Positions 1 through 6,155 of a DNA stretch of 13,531 nucleotides are shown piece after piece. The DNA lies in contig JAQUPC010000061.1 in NCBI GenBank assembly GCA_028716765.1, forward strand, positions 1-13,531. Direction: 5' to 3'. The notes under the pieces are model-generated. The model was not told where the DNA came from. It saw only the letters and a program-made list of their open reading frames with translations, and did not search any database. This DNA comes from Alphaproteobacteria bacterium. Lineage in GTDB: Bacteria > Pseudomonadota > Alphaproteobacteria > UBA9219. The first letter of the stretch is position 1. Every line of letters begins with the position of its first letter. A program made the translations under genes and the position numbers.

Positions 1-163
1 AAGCCGACTGACCCGGTTTGCGCCGGTCGAGCCACGGTTGAATATCGGCTTCGGCAAGAGGAAGAAGCGGCGGGCAGCCGTCGATGACGGCGCCGATAGC
101 GGGGCCGCGGCTTTCGCCCCATGTCGTAAAGCGGAAAAGATTGCCAAAGCTGTTGCTGGCCAT
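1..163 (-). CDS. aroC: Chorismate synthase, N-terminal fragment (cut by window edge)
   Basis: This is the first 54 codons of chorismate synthase, which converts EPSP to chorismate in the last shikimate-pathway step using reduced FMN; the rest lies outside the window. The N-terminus reads [18 protein letters not shown] and continues through [13 protein letters not shown] and [15 protein letters not shown], all typical of bacterial AroC. The ATG at 163 lies 6 bp past the fabI stop, and a TGAGG ribosome-binding site overlaps that stop, so it is translated as part of a fabI-aroC operon. One oddity: residue 19, in the signature GESHG, is Arg (codon CGC at 107-109) instead of the near-invariant His. 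That His corresponds, from memory, to the active-site His17 of the Neurospora enzyme. Family identity is certain; activity of this allele is uncertain. Confidence 0.93.
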   Translation of the reverse strand, partial: MASNSFGNLFRFTTWGESRGPAIGAVIDGCPPLLPLAEADIQPWLDRRKPGQSA

Positions 164-169
164 GACGCC

Positions 170-1039
170 TCAGCCGCCCTGTGCCGTGGCGGCGAATACG
201 CTCATAAGCTCCGCAAGCTGCTTGATCTCGTCCACCGCTAGCATGCCGACGTTGTGATATCCCGCGTCGACATGGACCACTTCGCCCGTTACGCCGGAGC
301 TAAGGTCGCTCAGCAGGTAAAGCGCGCTGTGCCCGACTTCGAGCGTCGTCACGTTGCGCTTGAGCGGCGCGTTGACCTCGTTCCAGCGCAGGATGTGGCG
401 GAAATCGCCGATGCCGCTAGCGGCCAGCGTCTTGATCGGCCCCGCCGAGATGGCGTTCACGCGGATGCCCTTGCCGCCGAGATCGACCGCCAGATAGCGG
501 ACGCTGGCTTCCAGCGCAGCCTTGGCCACGCCCATGACGTTGTAGTGCGGCATGACGCGTTCGGCGCCGATGTAGCTTAGCGTCAACAGGCTGCCGCCGT
601 TCGACATCAGGGGCAGGGCGTGCCGGCAGAGAGACGTGAAGGAGTAGCAGGAGATGTCCATCGTTTTCAGGAAATTGGCGCGCGAGGTGTCGACGTAATG
701 CCCGTCGAGTTCCGTCTTGTCCGAATACGCGACGCCGTGGACGACGAAATCGAGCGAACCCCATTTTTCCTTCAACATGTTGAAAAGCGTATCGACGCTG
801 GCTTCGTCGCTCACGTCGAACGGCGCGATGATCTCGGCCGAGACGGATTCGGCGAGCGGCTTGACGCGCTTCAGGAGCGCATCGCCCTGATAGGTAAAGG
901 CCAGCTCGGCCCCGTGCGCAGCCGCGACTTGCGCGATGCCCCAGCTCAGCGACCGGTCGTTCGCCACGCCCATGATAAGCCCGCGCTTGTTGGCCAAAAG
1001 CTGGCCCATAAGCGGAGTGGAAGGTGAATGGTTGTTCAT
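170..1039 (-). CDS. fabI: Enoyl-[acyl-carrier-protein] reductase, NADH-dependent
   Basis: FabI reduces trans-2-enoyl-ACP to acyl-ACP, the last step of each fatty acid elongation cycle, in the cytoplasm. The 289-residue protein has the cofactor motif GVANDRSLSWGIA at residues 24-36 and the FabI active site SYIGAERVMPHYNVMGVAK, with Tyr156, Tyr166 and Lys173 (Tyr-x6-Lys spacing). It also has GIRVNAISAGPIKTLAASGI near residues 191-210. These are hallmarks of the divergent SDR-type FabI rather than FabV, FabK or FabL. It is about 25 residues longer than E. coli FabI, mostly from an N-terminal extension and a longer C-terminus. The ATG at 1039 is preceded by a good AGGGG ribosome-binding site. It is followed by aroC with a 6-bp gap, a common alphaproteobacterial arrangement, and is divergent from uppP. 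Confidence 0.97.
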   Translation of the reverse strand: MNNHSPSTPLMGQLLANKRGLIMGVANDRSLSWGIAQVAAAHGAELAFTYQGDALLKRVKPLAESVSAEIIAPFDVSDEASVDTLFNMLKEKWGSLDFVVHGVAYSDKTELDGHYVDTSRANFLKTMDISCYSFTSLCRHALPLMSNGGSLLTLSYIGAERVMPHYNVMGVAKAALEASVRYLAVDLGGKGIRVNAISAGPIKTLAASGIGDFRHILRWNEVNAPLKRNVTTLEVGHSALYLLSDLSSGVTGEVVHVDAGYHNVGMLAVDEIKQLAELMSVFAATAQGG

Positions 1040-1075
1040 GAGAACCCCTTGTTTTCATCCTGTAAAACCTGCGCC

Positions 1076-1103
1076 AATCTACACCATTGATAGTGCAGGT
1101 CAA
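1076..1103 (-). promoter_or_regulatory. Candidate sigma-70 promoter for fabI-aroC
   Basis: On the minus strand a TTGACC -35 box (1103-1098) is separated by 16 bp from TAGATT (1081-1076), about 37 nt upstream of the fabI ATG. The hexamers are close to consensus and sit correctly in the divergent fabI/uppP gap. No comparably clear promoter was seen for uppP. Confidence 0.4.
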
Positions 1104-1202
1104 ATGGCTCTCTCCGTCTTTAATTAGCCTTGGATTTCAGCGTGACAAGGGGGCGGCGGAAGGGGTAGCTTGCCCCAACTTTGGCTCATAAGAGAAGTGT
1201 TC

Positions 1203-2003
1203 ATGTTCTCAACTTGGCTTAATGCCCTGATCCTCGGCCTTGTCGAAGGCCTGACCGAGTTCCTGCCGATTTCGTCCACCGGCCATATGCTGCTGATGGA
1301 TGAAATCCTGAAGTTTCAAGGGCCTCCGGGGCATGTGTTCGAGATCGTGATCCAGCTTGGCGCGATTTTGGCCGTCGTGGCGGCCTATTTTCCCCGTTTG
1401 TGGCGGGTTTTAATCACGGCGCGAAGCGACAAAAACTCGCAGCGTTTCATTCTGGCCGTGCTGATCGCGTTTTTGCCCGCGATGGTGATCGGCGCGTTCG
1501 CGCATGGGTTTATCAAGGGCGTACTGTTCAATCCCACGGTTGTCGCTGTTTCGTTTATCGTCGGCGGGTTCCTGATCCTCTGGATCGAAAAACACGCGCC
1601 GGAGCCGAAGATCGAATCCGTCGAAACGATGCCGCTCAAAACGGCGCTCGGCATCGGGTTGATCCAATGTATTTCCATGATTCCCGGCGTTTCGCGCGCG
1701 GGGGCGACGATCATGGGCGCGCTGATGCTTAAGGTCGAGCGCAAGGCGGCGGCGGAGTTCTCCTTCTTCCTCGCCATTCCGACGATGGCGGGCGCCGCGG
1801 CCTACGACCTTTACAAAAACTATCACAGCCTTTCCGACGGCGACGGGCTCATCATCGCGTCGGGCTTTATCGCCGCTTTCCTGTCGGCTCTTTTCGTCGT
1901 GAAGACATTCATCGGGTTTATCGGCCGCCACGGCTTCGCGCCGTTCGCGTGGTACCGGATCGCCGCCGGAATTGTGGCGCTGGGGGCGTTGTGGCTGGTG
2001 TAA
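1203..2003 (+). CDS. uppP: Undecaprenyl-diphosphatase (UppP/BacA)
   Basis: This integral inner-membrane enzyme dephosphorylates undecaprenyl diphosphate so that the lipid carrier can be reused for peptidoglycan and other envelope polymers; overexpression in other bacteria gives bacitracin resistance. The 266-residue product is hydrophobic throughout. It has both family motifs: EGLTEFLPISSTGH at residues 15-28 (the E-x3-E acidic pair and the SSTGH segment) and PGVSRAG at 161-167, with the conserved Arg165. I chose the ATG at 1203 over an upstream TTG at 1170. The family normally begins a few residues before ALILGLVEG, and AGAGAAG-like purines (AGAGAAG, 1191-1197) sit at ribosome-binding distance. 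Length fits the family (about 265-275). It is a single gene, divergent from fabI. Confidence 0.95.
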   Translation: MFSTWLNALILGLVEGLTEFLPISSTGHMLLMDEILKFQGPPGHVFEIVIQLGAILAVVAAYFPRLWRVLITARSDKNSQRFILAVLIAFLPAMVIGAFAHGFIKGVLFNPTVVAVSFIVGGFLILWIEKHAPEPKIESVETMPLKTALGIGLIQCISMIPGVSRAGATIMGALMLKVERKAAAEFSFFLAIPTMAGAAAYDLYKNYHSLSDGDGLIIASGFIAAFLSALFVVKTFIGFIGRHGFAPFAWYRIAAGIVALGALWLV

Positions 2004-2004
2004 T

Positions 2005-2020
2005 ATAAGGGGTTATTAAC
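2005..2020 (+). repeat. 16-bp direct repeat, copy 1
   Basis: ATAAGGGGTTATTAAC just after the uppP stop is repeated exactly at 2716-2731, in the same orientation. The two copies bracket the secreted orphan gene at 2082-2609. Confidence 0.8.
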
Positions 2021-2081
2021 ACTTTAGTAATAATTGACACTTGATAATAAGCGCGCATTTTCTCTTGTAGAGGGCCAGCCC

Positions 2082-2609
2082 ATGCGGTTTTTTCTTTTCA
2101 CCCTCGCGCTCTTTCTCTGCGGTCTGGTTCTTCTCGGCGCTCCCCAGGCGAAGGCGGAAATATGCACCCCGACTCCCGGCGGCGCGAAATGTCTAGGCTC
2201 TGGCTGTACTACACCCGGCATGACGACAATGGACAGCAACAGAGTTAATCTCATCGCTTGTTTAGAAACCAGTGAAATCGATTCAACACCTGTCTGGAAG
2301 TCTATGTCAGGGGGAAGCGCACCATCTTGCATATCCATGTACATGCATGGTGGATATCCCACAATCACTTGCCCTGCGGGATACACTGCGACCGGAGGCG
2401 GCGGAAGCTGCGACGATGGAAGTACTTACCTTCAGTTTTCGCACCCCGTACCTGTCACGCTCCCAGGTGAACCTACTGCCGATCTTGCCGGTATTGGCAT
2501 CCCTGCCGGCGTGGTTGCACATCCCGGCCCGATTACCGGCTGGAAAATGGGGTGCGCATCCGGAGGATATCCGGGAACGGGAAATGTATTCGTGGTTTGC
2601 TGCAAATAG
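2082..2609 (+). CDS. Cysteine-rich secreted protein of unknown function
   Basis: The function is not recognised. The 175-residue product begins with a clear Sec signal peptide: Met-Arg, a long hydrophobic core, and a likely cut after AKA at residue 25. The mature part is rich in Gly, Thr, Pro and Cys and has ten cysteines, including a CCK C-terminus, so a disulfide-bonded exported protein is likely. The ATG at 2082 is preferred to an upstream in-frame TTG because it starts the signal peptide directly and has AGAGGG upstream. It sits alone between the core genes uppP and rpsD, is visibly less GC-rich than both, and is bracketed by exact 16-bp direct repeats. This suggests recent acquisition or movement. 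Possible roles include surface or pilus-associated proteins, but no family signature was found. Confidence 0.7.
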   Translation: MRFFLFTLALFLCGLVLLGAPQAKAEICTPTPGGAKCLGSGCTTPGMTTMDSNRVNLIACLETSEIDSTPVWKSMSGGSAPSCISMYMHGGYPTITCPAGYTATGGGGSCDDGSTYLQFSHPVPVTLPGEPTADLAGIGIPAGVVAHPGPITGWKMGCASGGYPGTGNVFVVCCK

Positions 2610-2715
2610 ACAACTTGATATTATAGGCGCCAAGTCTATAGCCTTAGGATAGCTGCCAACTTTGCGCGTCATATGTCGCGCGGACCCGGCGGTTTTTGGC
2701 GCCTTGGCTGAACCA

Positions 2716-2733
2716 ATAAGGGGTTATTAACCC
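2716..2733 (+). repeat. 16-bp direct repeat, copy 2, containing a 13-bp palindrome
   Basis: ATAAGGGGTTATTAAC (2716-2731) matches 2005-2020 exactly. Here the repeat overlaps the perfect odd palindrome GGGTTATTAACCC (2721-2733). Copy 1 has only part of that palindrome. Confidence 0.75.
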
Positions 2734-2747
2734 TTGTTTCGCGGGAT

Positions 2748-2777
2748 TTGACTCTCCCGGCCTTGAATGGCTATAAA
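2748..2777 (+). promoter_or_regulatory. Candidate sigma-70 promoter for rpsD
   Basis: TTGACT (2748-2753) and TATAAA (2772-2777) are 18 bp apart, close to consensus and correctly oriented. Initiation near 2785 would give a leader of about 108 nt before rpsD. I could not identify a known autoregulatory structure in that leader. Confidence 0.6.
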
Positions 2778-2892
2778 CCCCGCTCTTCCCGAGAATGCGG
2801 TGAGACCTGAAAAGGGCTTTACCCGTCATCCGGCGTGGCGACACGCGCGGACGAACTATCGGGACAACACAAAAACATAGGATAGAAAACCC

Positions 2893-3507
2893 ATGACCAA
2901 GCGCCTTGAATCCAAGCACAAGATCGACCGCCGCCTCGGCGTCAACCTCTGGGGCCGCCCCAAGAGCCCTCTTAACAAGCGCGATTACCGCCCCGGCCAG
3001 CACGGCCAGCGCCGCTCGAAGCCGTCGGACTACGGCGTACAGCTGCTCGCGAAACAGCGCCTGCGCGGCTATTACGGCAACGTCGGCGAGCGCCAGTTCC
3101 GCCGCTATTATCAGGAAGCCATGCGCCGCCGCGGCGACAGCGGCGAGAACCTGATCCAGCTTCTTGAGCGCCGCCTCGACGCCGTCGTCTATCGCATGAA
3201 ATTTTCCGCCACCGTGTTCGGCTCGCGCCAGCTCGTCAGCCACGGCCACGTGACGGTGAACGGCAAGCGCGTGAACATTTCTTCGTATCAGGTGAAGGAC
3301 AACGATGTGATCGAAGTGCGCGGCAAGGCCAAGCAGTTCGCCAGCGTTCTCGCCGCGGCCGAACTCGCCGAACGCGATGTGCCGGACTACGTTCAGGTGG
3401 ACCACAAGGAAATGAAGGGCACCTATCTGCGCGCGCCCGCGATGGCCGACGTGCCGTACCCGGTCCAGATGGAACCGAACCTCGTCATCGAGTTCTATTC
3501 AAGGTAA
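2893..3507 (+). CDS. rpsD: 30S ribosomal protein S4
   Basis: S4 is a primary 16S rRNA-binding protein that nucleates assembly of the small subunit body and contributes to decoding fidelity. The 204-residue protein matches the usual length. It opens with [16 protein letters not shown] and has the YRPGQHGQ segment near residues 34-41. The S4 RNA-binding domain (about 94-155) includes [29 protein letters not shown] and the following VKDNDVIEV. It ends in the usual NLVIEFYSR. It lacks the Cys zinc cluster found in some S4 proteins. An AGGA ribosome-binding site lies upstream of the ATG. It is a stand-alone gene outside the alpha operon, as in other alphaproteobacteria, and converges on the dnaJ-like gene. 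Confidence 0.98.
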   Translation: MTKRLESKHKIDRRLGVNLWGRPKSPLNKRDYRPGQHGQRRSKPSDYGVQLLAKQRLRGYYGNVGERQFRRYYQEAMRRRGDSGENLIQLLERRLDAVVYRMKFSATVFGSRQLVSHGHVTVNGKRVNISSYQVKDNDVIEVRGKAKQFASVLAAAELAERDVPDYVQVDHKEMKGTYLRAPAMADVPYPVQMEPNLVIEFYSR

Positions 3508-3586
3508 GGAACACGGGACACGGGATAAGGGGTACGGGATTTGGATAATGCCAAAACCCCGTGATCCGTATCCCGTTCCTCTTACC
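3505..3586. repeat. Inverted array of 7-bp units filling the rpsD/dnaJ gap (bidirectional terminator-like)
   Basis: The gap between the converging rpsD and dnaJ-like genes holds four consecutive heptamers: ACGGGAC (3513), ACGGGAT (3520), AAGGGGT (3527) and ACGGGAT (3534). Inverted versions lie on the other side: ACCCCGT (3556), ATCCGT (3564) and ATCCCGT (3570). The two arms can fold into a long bulged hairpin, with GGTAAGGAA at the left end facing TTCCTCTTACC at the right. Acting as a shared terminator is the simplest role. Confidence 0.65.
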
Positions 3587-4505
3587 CCCATCCCAATTTT
3601 TTCCGCGGGTCGTAGGGGTGCTTTTTCGCCCATTTTTCAATGGCTTCGGCGAGATCGTGCGGCACCGTATCGGGCAGCATGATTTTGAGTTTCACAAGCA
3701 TGTCGCCCGGCTCGCCGTGCGTTTTTGGCACGCCCTTGCCCTTGAGGCGAAGCGTCGTGCCGGTGTTGGCGCCTTTCGGAACCTTTACCGCGACGTGGCC
3801 GCTTAACGTCGGCACGCGGATGCTGGCGCCGAGAACGGCCTCGGACAGGCTGACGGGGGCTTCGAGATGAATGTCGCTGTCCTTGCGCGTGAAATAAGGG
3901 TGCGGCTCGATATGAATTTCGATGATGGCGTCGCCGGCTCCGCTTGCGCCCGATGCGCCCTGGCCGCGCAATCGCAGCTTGTCGCCGTCATTCGAGCCGG
4001 GGGGAATGTTGACGTCCACGGTTTTTCCGTTTGCGAGCGTGAAGCGCCGTTTGCCGCCGAGGCAGGCTTCGGCAAAAGGAATGGCCAGCGCATAGGTGGC
4101 GTCGCTGCCGCGTGGCGTTGCGCCGCGCGGGCCCCGTCCGCCTCCGAAAAAGCCGGAGAGGAGATCCTCCATATCGAGGCCGCTGAAATGATTTCCCGCA
4201 TCGCCTGCGGCGTGACGATACGTGCGCGTCCTGCCGCCCATACCGCCGAAGGGATCGGCCCCGGCGTGCGCGAAGCCGCGTTCGTTGCCCATTTCGTCGA
4301 TTTCACCGCGGTCATAGCGCGCGCGCTTGGACGTATCGGACAACAGATCGTAGGCGGCCGTGACCTCCTTGAACTTCTGTTCGATGTCCTTGCGGCCCGG
4401 ATTGACGTCGGGGTGCAGTTTTTTGGCCAGCTTGCGGTAGGCGCTCTTAATCTCCGCCGCGCTGGCGTTTTTGCTGACGCCGAGGGTTTGATAGGGGTCG
4501 GGCAT
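3582..4505 (-). CDS. DnaJ-class co-chaperone, type II (CbpA-like)
   Basis: This is a J-domain co-chaperone that would stimulate the DnaK ATPase and present unfolded substrates. The 307 residues contain a J domain (about 4-70) with the essential HPD at 31-33 and the YDLLSD and RARYDRG helix. A Gly/Phe-rich linker (about 75-130, with DPFGGMGG and GFFGGGRG) follows. The two substrate-binding beta domains come next, including PPGSNDGDKLRLRGQG and VPKGANTGTTLRLKGKG. The CxxCxGxG zinc repeats of classical DnaJ are absent, placing it with CbpA/DnaJ2. A DnaJ-class gene near fabI and aroC is a familiar alphaproteobacterial neighbourhood. The start codon touches the heptamer array at 4504-4576, and a separate lipoprotein gene lies upstream on the same strand. 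Confidence 0.93.
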   Translation of the reverse strand: MPDPYQTLGVSKNASAAEIKSAYRKLAKKLHPDVNPGRKDIEQKFKEVTAAYDLLSDTSKRARYDRGEIDEMGNERGFAHAGADPFGGMGGRTRTYRHAAGDAGNHFSGLDMEDLLSGFFGGGRGPRGATPRGSDATYALAIPFAEACLGGKRRFTLANGKTVDVNIPPGSNDGDKLRLRGQGASGASGAGDAIIEIHIEPHPYFTRKDSDIHLEAPVSLSEAVLGASIRVPTLSGHVAVKVPKGANTGTTLRLKGKGVPKTHGEPGDMLVKLKIMLPDTVPHDLAEAIEKWAKKHPYDPRKKLGWG

Positions 4506-4576
4506 TTCAGATGTCAGAATGCAGATTACAGGTATCAGACACTATAGTCTGATACCTGATCCCTGTCTTCTGCCTA
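4504..4576. repeat. Inverted array of CTG-headed 7-bp units with a perfect 12-bp stem
   Basis: The whole interval between the lipoprotein stop (4576-4574) and the dnaJ-like ATG (4505) is in heptamer register. The left arm has ATTTCAG, ATGTCAG, AATGCAG, ATTACAG and GTATCAG (4504-4538), all ending in CAG. The right arm has CTGATAC, CTGATCC, CTGTCTT and CTGCCTA (4549-4576), all starting with CTG. At the centre CAGGTATCAGAC (4529-4540) pairs perfectly with GTCTGATACCTG (4547-4558) across a 6-nt loop. No U-tract follows, so it is not a standard intrinsic terminator. Confidence 0.8.
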
Positions 4577-5044
4577 CTGAACGATCTTCCAGCTTCCGTC
4601 CGGCTGCTGACAGGCGCGGCCAAAGCCTTGCTGCTGCTGGCCGCCGACCATGATGGTCTGCTGAAACTCGCGGCAATAAGCGCCGGTCGAGGCGTAGCCG
4701 TCGCGCACCGGAACGATTGTTCCCGCGTTGCCGGATTGAGGGTTGTTCCATGTGATCTGCTGGCCGATGGGAGCCGTATAGGCCCGCTGTTCCGCGTCCT
4801 GTGCGGCCAGACGGTCGGCTCTGTCGAGCGATTTGCCAAGCTCGCTGCCGAGCAGGCCGCCCAGGAACACGCCGGCGCCGGTGGCGACCATTTGTCCTGT
4901 GCCGTGGCCGATCTGGCTGCCCAGAAGGCCGCCCAGAGCCGCGCCGCCCAGCGTGCCGACGCCCTGTTTGGTGCCGACGTTTTCGGTGCAGGCCGGCAGA
5001 AGCATAACAAGCGCCAGTGTGCCGAGAAGAGATTTGCGAATCAT
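4574..5044 (-). CDS. Glycine-zipper outer-membrane lipoprotein, Rickettsia 17 kDa surface antigen type
   Basis: This is a small envelope lipoprotein related to the rickettsial 17 kDa surface antigen family; the family's precise role is unclear. From the ATG at 5044 the product is 156 residues. It has a lipoprotein signal peptide ending in the lipobox LLPAC, with lipidation at Cys19. A glycine-zipper segment follows (GVGTLGGAALGGLLGSQIG, then GAGVFLGGLLGSELG) that can span or pack on a membrane. The polar C-terminal domain contains ITWNNPQSGNAGTIVP, YCREFQQTI and a final DGSWKIV, all typical of the family. The start at 5044 is preferred to a longer in-frame start at 5104 because it gives a clean signal peptide and has a GAGG ribosome-binding site. 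It is divergent from fieF, and its stop abuts the heptamer array. Confidence 0.9.
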   Translation of the reverse strand: MIRKSLLGTLALVMLLPACTENVGTKQGVGTLGGAALGGLLGSQIGHGTGQMVATGAGVFLGGLLGSELGKSLDRADRLAAQDAEQRAYTAPIGQQITWNNPQSGNAGTIVPVRDGYASTGAYCREFQQTIMVGGQQQQGFGRACQQPDGSWKIVQ

Positions 5045-5201
5045 AAAAAACCTCATGCGGTGTGAAAGTGAATGTTCGCCGGAAGCAACAGCCCGGCTTG
5101 CCACGAAAGTCTAGCGTAAATATTGATCGTGGCGCAACTGTGGCCAAAGGCGGGGGAATCTGTCAAAAAGGCGGGCATGATGGACTGACCCGGATTCCCT
5201 G

Positions 5202-6155
5202 ATGTCTAAAGACGCGACAACAACCGCTCACGGAAACCTTCGCCGTTACGCCACGTATGCCAGCGTGGCCGTGGCGATGACGCTTATCCTCGCCAAGCTG
5301 GCGGCGTATGTACTCACGGATTCCGTCGCCATGCTGTCGTCGATGATCGATTCGATGGTCGATCTTGTGGCCTCGCTGGTCGCGGCTTACGGCGTGGCGC
5401 GGGCTCTCAGGCCCCCCAGCCGCGAATACCGTTTCGGACACGGCAAGGCCGAGCCTCTTGCGGCGCTTATGCAGGCGGCCTTTATCGTCGGCTCGGCCAT
5501 TCTTCTTGCCGTCGAAGCGCTCGGACGTCTTTACCAGCCCCGCGCCATTGAAAACACCGGCATCGGGTACGCCGTCGTTGTTTTCGCCATCGTGTTGACG
5601 CTCGCGCTTCTCCTGTTCCAGCGTTACGTCATCCACCGCACGAAATCGCTCGCCATAAGCGCCGACCGCCTGCATTATTCGGGCGACGTCCTCATCAATC
5701 TCGCCGTCGGCGCGACGTACGCGCTGGAGTCCTACACGAAACAGATTTGGCTCGATCCGCTGTTCGCCCTTGTCATCGGCGGGATTCTTCTGGTGGGGGC
5801 CTACAAAATCTGCCGGAAGGCGCTGAGCGTCCTGATGGACCGGGAACTTCCCGAGGCCGACCGCACCAGGATTTCTTCGGTCGCCATGATGCAGGAGGGC
5901 GTGCGCGGCCTGCACGATTTGCGCACGCGCTCCGACAGCGGCCGCGCTTTTATCGAGCTTCATCTGGAGGTGGATCCGGAAATAACCGTGCGCGCCGCGC
6001 ACGACATAGCCGAAAACGTCATGGAAAAAATCAACCGCGTTTTTCCGAACGCGGACGTTCTGGTGCATCAGGACCCTCTCGGCGTCGAGGAAAAGCGCCT
6101 TGACGAAGAAATCGAAGACAACAACCCCGTTCTTGCCGTCAAGGATAAGCCCTGA
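5202..6155 (+). CDS. fieF: Cation diffusion facilitator, FieF-like divalent metal exporter
   Basis: This inner-membrane CDF-family antiporter would export Zn(II), Fe(II) or a similar divalent ion in exchange for protons. The 317 residues comprise six predicted membrane helices followed by a cytoplasmic ferredoxin-like domain. The transport-site residues are visible as Asp50 and Asp54 (DSMVD, helix 2) and His157 and Asp161 (HYSGD, helix 5). These lie within about five positions of Asp45/Asp49/His153/Asp157 of E. coli FieF. FGHGKAEPLAAL after helix 2 is also a family signature. The C-terminal part (about 210-300) contains the conserved GVRGLHDLRTR and an HLEVDP strand. The DD/HD site fits FieF, but metal specificity cannot be read from the sequence. 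The stop overlaps the next start (TGATG), suggesting translational coupling. Confidence 0.92.
   Translation: MSKDATTTAHGNLRRYATYASVAVAMTLILAKLAAYVLTDSVAMLSSMIDSMVDLVASLVAAYGVARALRPPSREYRFGHGKAEPLAALMQAAFIVGSAILLAVEALGRLYQPRAIENTGIGYAVVVFAIVLTLALLLFQRYVIHRTKSLAISADRLHYSGDVLINLAVGATYALESYTKQIWLDPLFALVIGGILLVGAYKICRKALSVLMDRELPEADRTRISSVAMMQEGVRGLHDLRTRSDSGRAFIELHLEVDPEITVRAAHDIAENVMEKINRVFPNADVLVHQDPLGVEEKRLDEEIEDNNPVLAVKDKP

Noticed and set aside
2644..3405. 253-residue minus-strand open frame
   Set aside because: It is antisense to rpsD. Its long Ala/His/Val-rich translation is a by-product of GC-rich codons in rpsD.
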